NCBI GenBank assembly: GCA_017546505.1
Contig: JAFYWV010000016.1
Location: 1 to 50,987 of the forward strand
Source: Bacteroidaceae bacterium
GTDB lineage: Bacteria > Bacteroidota > Bacteroidia > Bacteroidales > Bacteroidaceae
Direction: 5' to 3'
DNA length: 50,987 bases
The position numbers were made by a program, and so were the translations under genes. Each line of letters starts with the position of its first letter. The first letter of the stretch is position 1. Shown here one piece after another: positions 8,652-19,100 of the stretch. The notes below the pieces were generated by a model that saw only the letters and a list, made by a program, of their open reading frames with translations, had not been told where the DNA came from and made no database searches.

Positions 8652-9479
8652 TCAGTTTGCGGTTTTCCATTTGTTCCAGTCGAATGTGCTTTCAACCTCT
8701 GCCTCAATATCATCGGGCAGGTTGTGAAAGAAGTCTATTCCTGTGATTTCCTCAATTTCATCAATGCTCCTTGCGTATGTGTCGAGCTTCTTTTTACCGG
8801 CGGCGTTCTCGCAGTAGAAACCTATCCCCGTGTAGCCATTGTCATAGGCAAGCAGCACCTTGTAAAAGCCGTTAGGGATGAGAACCCTGTTGTTGCCTAT
8901 GTATCCAAGTCCTTTCTTGCTTGTGAATACAGGGCCGGTGACTACAAGTATTTCACCATAATGGTGGGCATTGTCGCGTGTGAGCTCTTCAATGTTTTTC
9001 CACACTCCGCGGTTGAGGTTGCCGTTCTGTGGGGATATGTTCGACAGATAGAAACTCTCGTCCATAGCCTGTTCGCTCCACTTCATATCGGCGGCAGGCG
9101 CAAGATGCCCTCTGTCCCATCCGCTGTTCCTGTAGTCGTTGTCGACCGCCTGACGCCCGGCGACAGAGGGGTCGGGGACGAACTTGCTGCCACGTGGTTC
9201 TGTGCCGTCGACCTCTTCGGCTGTAAGCTCGTATGCCACCCAGTTCGGGTTGCGGCGCTGTTCGTTGTATGACACAGTGTAGCCTACGTGCTCAATCACC
9301 TGGCTCTTTGTCGACTTTGTGAACTGCGGTATTGCAAGTTCTATGCCGAGTTTGTCGTTACCGTCGTTGCTCTTTTGTCCACCCTTGCTCGGGTAAAGCA
9401 ACGCCAATAGTACAATGGCAATGAGTATTGCTGTTTTCAGCAGCAAATATTTGCTGTTGTGTGCTCTTTTCTTTGCCAT
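8652..9479 (-). CDS. Membrane-anchored DNA/RNA non-specific endonuclease
   Basis: 275 residues. An N-terminal membrane segment (about 11-29) without an obvious cleavage site is followed by a linker and a beta-beta-alpha-metal nuclease domain (about 65-260). The diagnostic DRGH motif sits at residues 122-125 in GWDRGHLAPAADM, and the metal-ligand Asn lies in the following NISPQNGNLNRGVWKNIEE region. Family members cut DNA and RNA without sequence preference using one Mg2+. The position outside the inner membrane suggests a role in nucleic-acid scavenging; this is inferred. It follows the GH95 gene by 7 nt in one operon. Confidence 0.92.
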   Translation of the reverse strand: MAKKRAHNSKYLLLKTAILIAIVLLALLYPSKGGQKSNDGNDKLGIELAIPQFTKSTKSQVIEHVGYTVSYNEQRRNPNWVAYELTAEEVDGTEPRGSKFVPDPSVAGRQAVDNDYRNSGWDRGHLAPAADMKWSEQAMDESFYLSNISPQNGNLNRGVWKNIEELTRDNAHHYGEILVVTGPVFTSKKGLGYIGNNRVLIPNGFYKVLLAYDNGYTGIGFYCENAAGKKKLDTYARSIDEIEEITGIDFFHNLPDDIEAEVESTFDWNKWKTAN

Positions 9480-9486
9480 TATTCAG

Positions 9487-11991
9487 TTATGCCTTCTTCA
9501 GTTTTCCGTTCTTGAACACGACTTTGTACTTTCCGCCTTTCTTTGTGTTGAACGACAATGTGCTGTCGCCGTAGCGCAAGTTGCAACGGCCGCCGTTGTT
9601 CGATGTTATGATGGCCTCGGTGAGTTTGCCCTCGCTCCAGTTGATTTCGACCTCGAAACCGCCGCGGGCGAGGATACCGTCAATCTTACCCTCTTCCCAA
9701 GCGTCGGGGAGTGCAGGTAACAGGTGTATGAAGCCCATATGGCTCTGCATAAGCATCTCGGTGATGCCTGCTGTGCCGCCAAAGTTTCCGTCAATCTGGA
9801 ACGGAGCGTGGGTGTCCCACAGGTTGTTGAGTGTGCCGTTCTTCAACAGGTTGCCAAAGAGGGTATATGCGTGGTTGCCGTCGTGCAGACGCGCCCATTG
9901 GTTGAGCTTCCAACCCATACTCCAACCTGTTGCGCCGTCGCCACGGTGAACAAGAACCACCTTTGACGCCTCGGCAAGTTCGGGGGTTGTCACCGGTGAA
10001 ATGGTGTGTCCCGGGTGCAGGCCGTAGAGGTGGTTTACGTGGCGGTGCTGGTCGTTGGGGTCGTCAATGTCCTTGCTCCACTCCATAAGCTGGCCGTAGC
10101 GGCCGATGGTGTAGGGTACAAGGTTGTCAAGGACACTCTGCCACTCCTTGCGCAGTTCGCTGTCAACCCCCAAAACCTCGGCTGCAGCAATGGCATCGAG
10201 CAAAATCTCGCGTACTACGCCGTGAACGAATGTCGCGCCCTGGTCGATGGGGCCGTGCTCGGGCGATGTGGATGGTGCTGCTGTGTATGTGCCGTCGTCT
10301 TTCTTCCACAAGTAGTCAACGGCAAAGATTGCACTGTTCTTTATAATGTCGTATCCGGTCTCCTTCAGGAACTTGCGGTCGCGTGTGTAATCATAGTAAT
10401 CCCAGATGTGTGTGGCAAGCCAGGGGCCTGCCATCGGATTGAAATTCCACGACATATCCTGGCTGATGAGTGGTGCTGTAAAGCCGAATATGTTGCTTGA
10501 TATGCTTGCTGTCCAACCGCGTGCGCCAAAGTATGACTTTGCAGTCACCTCGCCCGGCTTGGTGAGTGTGCGTATGAAATCGATGAGAGGCAATGTGCAC
10601 TCCGACAGGTTGGTGGCGCACGATGGCCAGTAGTTCATCTGCAGGTTGATGTTGTTGTGGTAGTCCACACGCCAAGGGCCGTCGACATTGTTGTGCCAGA
10701 TGCCTTGCAGGTTGGCAGGCATATTGCCGGGGCGCGAACTTGAGATGAGCAGGTAGCGGCCGAACTGGAAATAGAGCTGCTCCAGTGCATAGTCGGGCTT
10801 ACCGGTGCGGTAGCTTGCAAGGCGCTTGTCTGTGGGCAGGTTCTTCACTGCGGGGAATTCCTGTGTTGTGGGTGCGTTTGGATTGAGGTCCAGTTTCACG
10901 CGGTTGAAAAGGGCCGAGTAGTCGGCATAGTGCTCCTTGAAAAGCTCATCATATCCCTTTGCAACAGCATTTTTCATCCAAGCTGCAGTTGTCTCGTCGG
11001 GGTTGACGCCAACGTATGCCTTGGGGTCACTGAAATCCGGGTCAAAGTTAATCTTGTAGTCGGTGTCGGCGGTGACGTAGAAGCACACCTCGTCGGCTCC
11101 GTCTACAATGATTTTGCCGTTTTCAACGGATACATTTCCGTTCTTGGCAACAGCCTGTATGCGGATGGTGTACTGCATACCGTTGTTGTCAAGCTTTGCC
11201 TTCCACACAAGCCCGTTGTTGCCGTCGCTCTCCATTGTGCCCTCCGATACAGGGTTGGGAACGTAGCTGAATGTGAGGTTCTGCATTCCGCTCTTGCTTG
11301 CGCTGTACTTCATTGCCAGCACATTGGCCGGGTACGATACAAAATACTTGCGCTCGAAGTCTGTTCCGTCGCGTCTATACTGTACGGCAGCCACCGCCGA
11401 GTCGAGCGAGAGAATGCGCTTGTAATCGCCAAGGCCAATGAGGTTATGCCCGGTTTCGATGTAGAACTCGCCCATTGTGGTGAAGTTACCGAAACGGAAC
11501 GGTTTCTCGCCATAATATTCGTATGACGCGGTGCTGTTGAAATTCTCGCGTGTGAGCTTTGCCGCAAGTTCGTCATTGCCGTCAAGGAATGCCCGGCGTA
11601 TGTCGTCGAGCAAGTGTGCCGACTGTTTGTTCACGTTCCAGTAATACTCTGCACCCTTTTCGGTGTTGGGGCCGCCACGCCACAGTGTCTTCTCGTTCAA
11701 AGTGATGCGTTCGGCCTCAAGCGAACCCATAATGTTTGCGCCTATGCTGCCGTTGCCGATGGGCAGTGAGTAGGATTCCCACTCCTTGTCGGCATTGTAG
11801 TTGGCATCGCCGGCCCACTCGGGCTTGCCCTTGCCTTTCCACAAATCGGGGCGGCCGCCATACCATATTGCACGTCCGTTGAGAGTGGTGGGTTTGTCAA
11901 ACCAGATTGATTGACCGTTGATGTAGTTGTTCTGCGCATTGATTCCAATTGTGCACAGCAAAAGTGCAAAGAGTGCAAACGTCTTTTTCAT
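9487..11991 (-). CDS. GH95 glycoside hydrolase (alpha-L-fucosidase type)
   Basis: An 834-residue exported enzyme of the (alpha/alpha)6-barrel family GH95. Members cleave alpha-1,2-fucosyl (and in some cases alpha-L-galactosyl) residues with inversion of configuration. It has a signal peptide (residues 1-19, ending GINA) and the N-terminal beta-domain signature SLPIGNGSIGANIMG...ERITLNEKTLWRGGPN. The catalytic-barrel segment QGIWHNNVDGPW...HNNINLQMNYWP carries the paired asparagines that assist the water nucleophile in characterised members. PSTSPEHGP holds the likely general-acid Glu, and APFQIDGNFGGTAGI is also conserved. Length is normal. It is 2 nt downstream of the 82-residue small gene, inside a seven-gene minus-strand run. 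Confidence 0.92.
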   Translation of the reverse strand: MKKTFALFALLLCTIGINAQNNYINGQSIWFDKPTTLNGRAIWYGGRPDLWKGKGKPEWAGDANYNADKEWESYSLPIGNGSIGANIMGSLEAERITLNEKTLWRGGPNTEKGAEYYWNVNKQSAHLLDDIRRAFLDGNDELAAKLTRENFNSTASYEYYGEKPFRFGNFTTMGEFYIETGHNLIGLGDYKRILSLDSAVAAVQYRRDGTDFERKYFVSYPANVLAMKYSASKSGMQNLTFSYVPNPVSEGTMESDGNNGLVWKAKLDNNGMQYTIRIQAVAKNGNVSVENGKIIVDGADEVCFYVTADTDYKINFDPDFSDPKAYVGVNPDETTAAWMKNAVAKGYDELFKEHYADYSALFNRVKLDLNPNAPTTQEFPAVKNLPTDKRLASYRTGKPDYALEQLYFQFGRYLLISSSRPGNMPANLQGIWHNNVDGPWRVDYHNNINLQMNYWPSCATNLSECTLPLIDFIRTLTKPGEVTAKSYFGARGWTASISSNIFGFTAPLISQDMSWNFNPMAGPWLATHIWDYYDYTRDRKFLKETGYDIIKNSAIFAVDYLWKKDDGTYTAAPSTSPEHGPIDQGATFVHGVVREILLDAIAAAEVLGVDSELRKEWQSVLDNLVPYTIGRYGQLMEWSKDIDDPNDQHRHVNHLYGLHPGHTISPVTTPELAEASKVVLVHRGDGATGWSMGWKLNQWARLHDGNHAYTLFGNLLKNGTLNNLWDTHAPFQIDGNFGGTAGITEMLMQSHMGFIHLLPALPDAWEEGKIDGILARGGFEVEINWSEGKLTEAIITSNNGGRCNLRYGDSTLSFNTKKGGKYKVVFKNGKLKKA

Positions 11992-11993
11992 AA

Positions 11994-12242
11994 TTATCTG
12001 TTTTTGTTGTTTTCCAATCCGTTAATATGTTGTATGAGCCTTGCCACATATTGGCGGTAACTCAGGTTGTAGTCGCGCTCAAAACCTGTCTCCTCGGCTA
12101 TGCGGCGTATTGTCCCCTGTATGTCATCAATGCGTTTGAGCGCTCCGCTGCCGTCGTTGGCAATGCGGTATATCTCAATATTCTTGCTGTTGAATTCAAT
12201 GAACAGGTCGCCTGCTATTGCCGTTCTTTTTACAGTTGTCAT
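11994..12242 (-). CDS. Small conserved-looking cytoplasmic protein
   Basis: 82 residues, hydrophilic, with no signal peptide or membrane segment. I do not recognise a family. The N-terminal half has a predicted beta character (GDLFIEFNSKNIEIYRI) and the C-terminal half is helical and rich in Arg, Tyr and Gln (YNLSYRQYVARLIQHINGL). It is packed between the YidE-like transporter (6 nt upstream) and the GH95 gene (2 nt downstream), so it is very probably translated. It might be a small partner of one of them, but nothing in the sequence says which. Confidence 0.6.
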   Translation of the reverse strand: MTTVKRTAIAGDLFIEFNSKNIEIYRIANDGSGALKRIDDIQGTIRRIAEETGFERDYNLSYRQYVARLIQHINGLENNKNR

Positions 12243-12248
12243 ACTATT

Positions 12249-13907
12249 TCAGACCAAGAACATTACCACCAGCTGTATTATCACCACTCTGAGGAACATA
12301 CACACCGGGTAGACGGTTGCGTATGCTACAGAGGGGTTGTCGCCCTCGATAGTCTCGTTGACGTATGTCAGTGCCATTGGGTTTGCCATTGAGCCACAAA
12401 GCAGCCCGGCAATTGAGCCAAAATCGAGTTTCATCACACGCAGGGCAAAAATTCCTATGAGCACGACAGGGATAAATGTTATCAGCAGGCCCAGAATGAG
12501 CCACAATGCACCCTCGGGGCGCACGATGGTTTCAAAAAAGTGTGCGCCGGCATCGAGTCCCAGGCAAGCAAGGTACAGGTTGAGTCCTATTGCCCTTAGC
12601 ATCATATTGGCACTTTGCGTGGTGTAGGTTATCATATGCAGACGTGGACCGAATGTTCCTATGAGGATACCCACAATGATGGGGCCACCGGCGAGGCCCA
12701 GCTTCACAGGTACCGAGATGCCGGGTATTGACAATGGTATACAACCCACCATAAGGCCAAGAATCATACCTATGAACACCGAGACAAGGTTCGGCTCGTT
12801 GAGGCTCTTTACTGCGTTGCCCAGGATTTTCTCCACGCGCTTGATGTCGGCGGTCTCACCAACCACAGTTAGGCGGTCGCCAAGTTGCAACACAAGGTCG
12901 GGGGTGGCGAGCAGCTGCACCTCGGAACGGTAGACACGGCTGATGTTGATGCCGTAGTTGTTGCGCAGGCGCAGCGTAGAGAGTTTTTTGCCGTTGATTT
13001 CGGGGCGTGTCACGATGATGCGCTGCGATGTAAGCTCGCTGTCAATCTTGTTCCAGTCGATGTTCTCGGCGTTCCAATCCTTCTGCTCCTGTTCGCCGAA
13101 TATTTGTCGCAGGCTCTCTGTCTCTTCGGGCTTTGTAATCACAAGCAGAACGTCGTTCTTCTGCAGCACCCTGTCGGACATTGGGATGAGCACGTGCCCG
13201 TCGTGCCACATTCTCGAGATTACAAAATGGTTGTGCTTGTCGTGTATATCGGAAATTGTCTTGCCGAATATCTCGGGGTTAGTGACACAGTAGCTTGCAA
13301 TGAACACGTTCTTCTTGTGCTTGTTGTCGGGGCGTGGAAGGTCGGTTGGCTTCACAAAGAGCTTGCGCAGAAAAATGAGAGCAAAGATGACTCCTACAAC
13401 TCCCAGCGGATAGGTGAGCGCGCAGCTCAATGCCGCCCCGCTGCTCTCCATTCCCAATTGCTTGAGTGTCTGCTGGGCTGCAGCAAGAGCCGGTGTGTTT
13501 GTGGTTGCTCCGCACAGGATGCCCGACATATCGGCAATGGCTACGTTTGCCGCGTAGCTGAATGCTATGGCAAGCAATGTGCCGGTAAGTAGAATGCCAA
13601 TGGCAGGCAACAGCAGTTTCGCTCCCTCGCTGCGCATTGAACTGAAGAAACCGGGGCCCACCTGCAGTCCGAGTGCATAGACAAAGAGCACAAGGCCAAA
13701 GGTCTCGGCATAGAACAGCATCTGGCTGTCGATTGTAAGCCCGAAGTGTCCGGCAAGGATACCGGTGAAGAACACGAATGTTATGCCAAGCGATATGCCA
13801 AATACGCGTATGCGTCCCAGGATAATGCCTATGGCCGAAATGAGCGAAAGCACTACAATTGCTTGCAGTGCCGAGTGCTCGATGAAAAGTGTGTGAAGAT
13901 AGTCCAT
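12249..13907 (-). CDS. YidE/AspT-family transporter with two TrkA-C domains
   Basis: 552 residues with two membrane halves of about five segments each (about 10-165 and 370-550) flanking a soluble region with two TrkA-C (RCK_C) domains (about 200-360). This is the arrangement of the aspartate:alanine exchanger (AspT) and YidE family. The two inverted repeats are visible as GLQVGPGFFSS.R.EG and GLDAGAHFFETIVRPEG. I start at ATG 13907 (MDYLHTLF); a GTG two codons upstream is also possible. It is 12 nt downstream of the Asp/Glu-specific dipeptidyl-peptidase gene, so uptake or exchange of acidic amino acids or dipeptides is an attractive but unproven function. Confidence 0.88.
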   Translation of the reverse strand: MDYLHTLFIEHSALQAIVVLSLISAIGIILGRIRVFGISLGITFVFFTGILAGHFGLTIDSQMLFYAETFGLVLFVYALGLQVGPGFFSSMRSEGAKLLLPAIGILLTGTLLAIAFSYAANVAIADMSGILCGATTNTPALAAAQQTLKQLGMESSGAALSCALTYPLGVVGVIFALIFLRKLFVKPTDLPRPDNKHKKNVFIASYCVTNPEIFGKTISDIHDKHNHFVISRMWHDGHVLIPMSDRVLQKNDVLLVITKPEETESLRQIFGEQEQKDWNAENIDWNKIDSELTSQRIIVTRPEINGKKLSTLRLRNNYGINISRVYRSEVQLLATPDLVLQLGDRLTVVGETADIKRVEKILGNAVKSLNEPNLVSVFIGMILGLMVGCIPLSIPGISVPVKLGLAGGPIIVGILIGTFGPRLHMITYTTQSANMMLRAIGLNLYLACLGLDAGAHFFETIVRPEGALWLILGLLITFIPVVLIGIFALRVMKLDFGSIAGLLCGSMANPMALTYVNETIEGDNPSVAYATVYPVCMFLRVVIIQLVVMFLV

Positions 13908-13925
13908 ATACACCTGTCTGTTCTG

Positions 13926-15980
13926 TTATCTCAAGTCCATCTCCTCGAACAGGTAGCTTGCGCCACCAACGCGGTCGATGACAAACAGCACGTAGCGTAT
14001 GTCTACCGAGATATTGCGGCAGATGCCGGGGTCGAACTCTATGTCGCTCATTGTTGAACGCCAGGTGCGGTCGAAATTGATACCAATAAGTTCGCCCTTG
14101 CCGTTGATGACGGGTGAGCCCGAATTTCCGCCCGAGGTGTGGTTGTTGGCAAGGAAGCATACGGGGATTGTCCTTTTGCCGTTGTTGTCGATGGCCCAGC
14201 GTCCGTAGTCCTTTGCTGCATATATATCGCGCAACACCTGCGGGATGTTGTAATCATACACCTCGGGGTTGTCCTTTGCCATTATGCCGTCGAGTGTGGT
14301 CAGGTGTGTGTGGTACTCGCCGTCGGCGTTCTCATAGCCACAAACAGTGCCGTATGCCACACGCAGGGTGAAATTGGCATCGGGGTAGAAAGCGCGCTCC
14401 TTGTCCCACTCGCGCAGTGCCTGCATATACTCCCTGTACCATTTTTCAACTGTGGGTACGTTGCTGAGGTTACGGTAGGCATAGCTTCTGTTCTTCTCGG
14501 CCAGTGGCGCGAACCAAGCGGCAAGCTGTACCATAGGGTCGGCAAGGATTTCTTCGGTGGTGAGGGGGTGTTCTGTAATCAACTGTGTGTTGGTATACAA
14601 CTGTTCGACATAGTTGTCCACGCCGCCGCAGCTGTCAATGGCTGCTGTGAGTTGGTGTGGTATGTTCTCGGCCGGCATACGCTCAATGAATTCGGCTATC
14701 ATACGCTTGGCTATCGCCTTGTCAATCTCCACTCTGTAGTCGTTGAGGTAGTATTTGCGGCCTGTGGCCTGTACATCGGCTGTTAGTTTGTCACCTTTTG
14801 CGTGCTTTGAGTTGAGCCAAGCAGCAAAATTATACACCTCAATGCCGCCTATTGTCTCGTTGTAGAGTTCGCGTGCAAAATATCCGGGTATTGCTTTTTC
14901 GTATGCAGTGTGCATAGAGTCGAGCAAGGTTGCATATTGTGGTTTGCCGGCTGCCCAAGCGGAAAACTCCTTTTCGTATGCACGTTTCTTGTCGGCTGTT
15001 CCAAGGCGCTCAAGCCCCAGGCTCTCGCCTTGCCATTTTTTCCACGCATTTGCAATGTTTGCGTGCTTTGCGGCATAGGCAATGCGGGTGGCAACGTCCT
15101 TGCCCTGTGCCTCGCCGATGATGTCGAGGCGTATTGTGCGTAGTGCTATCTTCATCGGGTTCGACACCTCTGCCACATACTCAACAGCGTCGGCTGTCAC
15201 ATACTCCTGTGTGTTGCCGGGAAAACCGTAAATCATTGTAAAGTCGCCCTCGTCGACGCCCTTTGTCGAGATTGGGAAGTGACGCTTGGGGTGGTAGGGG
15301 ACATTGTCGGCCGAGTAGTCGGCAGGCTCGTTGTCGGCACCGGCATACACGCGGAACATTGAGAAATCACCGGTGTGGCGTGGCCATATCCAGTTGTCGG
15401 TGTCGCCACCGAACTTGCCTATTGATGATGGTGGAGCACCCACAAGGCGAACGTCACGGTATACACGGTACACAAAAAGATAGTGCCGGTTGCCATAGTA
15501 CATAGGCTCAATGCTTGCGCGGCAGCCATTGCCTTGCGCGGCCTGTGCAATAATGTCGGCCTTGCTTTCGCCGGCAGCAATCCTGTCGGTCACATCCTCC
15601 ATCTTCTCAAGTATGCTGATGGTGAGCCCCGGTACATACAACTCCTCGGCGCGTGATTTTGCCCAATAGCCATCGGTCAGGTAGTCATTTTCCACCGATG
15701 AGAGCTTCTGTATCGATGCATATCCGCAATGGTGGTTGGTGAGCAATAGACCATCGGCCGAGATGAACTCGCCTGTGCAACCGCCGCCAAACTGCATTAC
15801 AGCATCCTTCAATGAAGGTTTTGTTGTGGAATAAACATCATCGGCTTTCAGCCTGAAGCCCATTTTGCGCATATCTTTTACGCGTTCCTTGATGAGGCTT
15901 GGCAACCACATACCCTCGTCGGCAGTGGCTGTGGTGAATGTGATGCACGCGAGTGCGCAAAGAAGGATTCTCTTTATCAT
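13926..15980 (-). CDS. S46 dipeptidyl-peptidase, DPP11 type (Asp/Glu-specific)
   Basis: A 684-residue exported serine peptidase that removes dipeptides from the N-termini of oligopeptides in the periplasm. It has a signal peptide (about residues 1-20), a chymotrypsin-like fold with His in LLTNHHCGY (H84), Asp in RHTGDFS (D205), and nucleophile Ser in SGGNSGSP (S620). In this family the residue 18 positions after the serine sets specificity: Gly gives DPP7 (hydrophobic P1), Arg gives DPP11 (Asp/Glu P1). Here that residue is Arg (R638, in GINFDRTW), so DPP11 activity is predicted. It is first in a run with a YidE/AspT-like transporter. It probably supplies dipeptides for amino-acid fermentation. 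Confidence 0.92.
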   Translation of the reverse strand: MIKRILLCALACITFTTATADEGMWLPSLIKERVKDMRKMGFRLKADDVYSTTKPSLKDAVMQFGGGCTGEFISADGLLLTNHHCGYASIQKLSSVENDYLTDGYWAKSRAEELYVPGLTISILEKMEDVTDRIAAGESKADIIAQAAQGNGCRASIEPMYYGNRHYLFVYRVYRDVRLVGAPPSSIGKFGGDTDNWIWPRHTGDFSMFRVYAGADNEPADYSADNVPYHPKRHFPISTKGVDEGDFTMIYGFPGNTQEYVTADAVEYVAEVSNPMKIALRTIRLDIIGEAQGKDVATRIAYAAKHANIANAWKKWQGESLGLERLGTADKKRAYEKEFSAWAAGKPQYATLLDSMHTAYEKAIPGYFARELYNETIGGIEVYNFAAWLNSKHAKGDKLTADVQATGRKYYLNDYRVEIDKAIAKRMIAEFIERMPAENIPHQLTAAIDSCGGVDNYVEQLYTNTQLITEHPLTTEEILADPMVQLAAWFAPLAEKNRSYAYRNLSNVPTVEKWYREYMQALREWDKERAFYPDANFTLRVAYGTVCGYENADGEYHTHLTTLDGIMAKDNPEVYDYNIPQVLRDIYAAKDYGRWAIDNNGKRTIPVCFLANNHTSGGNSGSPVINGKGELIGINFDRTWRSTMSDIEFDPGICRNISVDIRYVLFVIDRVGGASYLFEEMDLR

Positions 15981-16005
15981 AATCTCTTGTCTGTTATATT
16001 TTCTG

Positions 16006-16013
16006 CGAAGATA
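16006..16013 (-). promoter_or_regulatory. Promoter -7 element of the S46-led operon
   Basis: On the minus strand this reads TATCTTCG, one base from the Bacteroidales TAnnTTTG element, 26 nt upstream of the peptidase start codon. A GTTG at 16033-16036 sits 19 nt further up as a possible -33 element. Confidence 0.5.
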
Positions 16014-16043
16014 ATACTTTTAACAATAATTGCAACTACAAAG

Positions 16044-16088
16044 AACGAACAATCCTTGATTGGGCTTCCCAATCAAGGATTGTTCGTT
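16044..16088 (-). terminator. 21-bp perfect hairpin after the BspA-like gene
   Basis: Arms 16044-16064 and 16068-16088 are perfectly complementary around the 3-nt loop. It begins 20 nt past the stop codon of the 1396-residue gene on the minus strand. No T-run follows, as in the hairpins at 1967-2006 and 40539-40588. Confidence 0.6.
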
Positions 16089-16108
16089 GTGGATTTTATA
16101 AAATATGC

Positions 16109-19100
16109 TTATAACCTGATTTTAACGGCGTTTTTATCTACTATTAAAATATAAATGCCCTTTTCAAGTGTAATCTCCTCGCCTTTGTATTTGTCAATGT
16201 TTGCGATGAGTGTACCGTTTGTCGTGTAGACGGCAATTTGTTTGCCGTCGGCATTTGTCAGGGAGATGCCGTTTGCAGTTGTTTCTATTGCAATGTCGCT
16301 TGCTTTGATGTCATCAATTCCGGTATCATCAAACTCTTGAATATTCCTGAAGTTCTTCCAGACATCTGCTGTCTGATATATTGCAAGAGTGCCTTGTGGT
16401 ACATAAAGGGTTGGTGAAAAGTTTCTAAAATTATTATTGGGTGCTACTTCTGCAGGTTCTTTAGACATTACATAAATTTCTGTCAAATTCAAGCAAGCAT
16501 CAAAAGCATATTCGCCGATAGTTTTCACACCGGCAGGGATAACTATAGAGGTGATACCGCCAACTCCATTGAATGCACCGTTGCCTATTGATGTGGCATC
16601 TTCGGGGATGACTGCATCCTTCCAACCAAATACAACCTTTTTACTGTTGTGCTCCATCAGCACGTTGCTGCCTTGTGGGATGCTGTATACAGGGTTGTTC
16701 TCATCTATGGTCACTCTTTGCAAGTTGTAGTTGTGTGTGAACGCGTAGTCACCAAAGTTTGTCAGGCTTGCAGGGAGGTGTACTTCTCTCAAGCTTTGGC
16801 AATATTGGAAAGCTCTCTTGCCAATGCTTGTTACATCGCCTTTGAATGTGATACTTGCAATAGATATGCAGCCGTTGAATGCGTCGTCTCCAATTGTCTT
16901 GATGTTTTTGCCAAAGATTACTTCTGCTATGTCATAATCCTGGAGGAATACTCTCTCTGCAATATCAGTTATCTTGTAGCTCTTTCCGTCTATCACAACA
17001 GTGTCGTATATTTTGATTAAAGGACTCTTGCGGTAGCCGGTAATCTGCACAGTCTGTTCCTCTTCCGACAGGATAGTGTAAGAAAAGTCATTGTTGTTGT
17101 CAACGCTGAACTCTTCATCTGTAATGTTTGCAAACTTCTTCCAGTTCTCGTCTGCTTCATAAGCTGCTTTTGTACCGGCAGGGACGTGCAGTACTGCTGT
17201 TGAGTACAAATCAACATCAGAGCACTCGAATGTGCTTTCGTTGATTGTTGGTGGTGTAACAGCTTCTACATAAATGTGTTGCAGGCTTTCGCACTCGGAA
17301 AAAGCATCTGCCCCTATTTTGGAAACATTCTTTCCGATTACAACTTCCGACAGGTCGCTGCAACAGAAGAATGCAGATTCATTGATAGAGGTAACATTCT
17401 CAGGAATTGACACAAAAACAAAATAGCAGTTATAGAATGCATATCTTTCAATAGTTACAACACTTGTAGGGATTGTAATATTATATATATCGTTTCTTCC
17501 TGAAAAAGCACTTTCGCCAATAGCTGTCACATCGTTAGGGATTACTGTGTTTGAGCATCCCAGAATGAGCCTGTTTGTGGCGCTTTCAATAATTGCATTG
17601 CAGCCGTTGCGGCTATCATAATACTCGTTGTTCTCGTTTACCGATATTTCGCGGATTCTACATCCCGGCCAAACTGCTTCTCCGATATACTCGACGCTTT
17701 GCGGAATATAGATGGTTTTCAACGCGTAGCAATAGGCGAATGCGTCTGCCTCTATTGACTTCAATCCCTCTTTGAGCTCGATAGACCTGAGGTTATAGCA
17801 ACACTCAAAGGCTGACGAACCGATGCTCTCCAAACCTTCGCCAAGTGTCACCGTTTCAAGTTCTTCGCAGTTGAAGAAAGCGCTGTTTCCAATGCTTGTT
17901 ACAGCGTCCGGAATAGTTACGCTTGTAATATTGGTGTTGTCCCTGAATGCATTGTTACCAATCACATAGCTGTTGCCATTGTAGTTGGCGGGCAGTGTCA
18001 GTTCTGTGCTTTCTCCAGTATATCCTGTCAAGGTATTTATACCATTAATGACGGCAAATGTGAAACCGTCTATCTCGGTGGGGCCGTCGTTTTCTTCACC
18101 TGTCGGCTTGTTTGTAACCTTGTCGGCATAATGGGCAATGTAACCATAGTCGGTAGAGCCGGCTGTGAAAATCAAGTCGGAGAGGTTGTTGACTGTTTTC
18201 AGGTTGTAACATTTGCAGAATGCCAATTCGTCAATGGTAGTCAAACTCTCGGGGATAGTTATGCTTGTGAGGCCTTCACACTCAAAGAAAGCTGCATTGC
18301 CGATTGTTGTTACACCATTGCCAATTGTCAGGCTTGTAATTCCGGTGCATCTTGTGAATGCGTTCCCTCCAATGGTTTTTACGCTACCGGGTATGGTTAC
18401 ACTTGTGAGGTCTTCGTACTCATAGAATGCATAGTTTCCAATATAAGTTACACCCTCGGGGATAACAAGGTCTGTAATCTTCTCTCCGTTGAGATATAGA
18501 CCTTCTGCCACGTACAAAGGATTGGAGGTATAGCTGTCGTTGAAATCGATGTTGCACCACGCAGCGATGTCGCTGATGTGCACCTCCTTTAAATTATCGT
18601 TATAATAGAAAGCCCATTCAGATATTGTTTTCAATGTGCTGGGGATTGTGATGCTTGTGAGGTTATTGCAGTCCCAGAATGTGTTGTTAGCAATGTTTGT
18701 TATACCTTCGCTCAATACGATGTCTGTAAGGTTATCGCAATATCCGAATACATAGCCGCCCATACTTTTTACACTGCCTGGAATAGTTATGCTTGTAATG
18801 GCGTCGCAACTGGCAAATGCACTGCCTCCAATGTGTGTTATACCCTCGTTCAGCGTAATGTCTCTAAGGCTATAGCACGATGAAAAGGCGCTCTCACCTA
18901 TAGATGTCACTCCCTTGCCCAGTGTTATACTTTCAAGGTTTCTGCAATATGAAAAGGCACTCTCTCCTATGGCTCCACTACTGATTGTTGCAGTCATAAG
19001 GCTACTGCAACTATTAAAAGCATCCTTTCCAATGTATTTTACGCTACTTGGTATTATAACACCAATGAAGTCGATATCATCATATGTACCAGCGTTTTTA

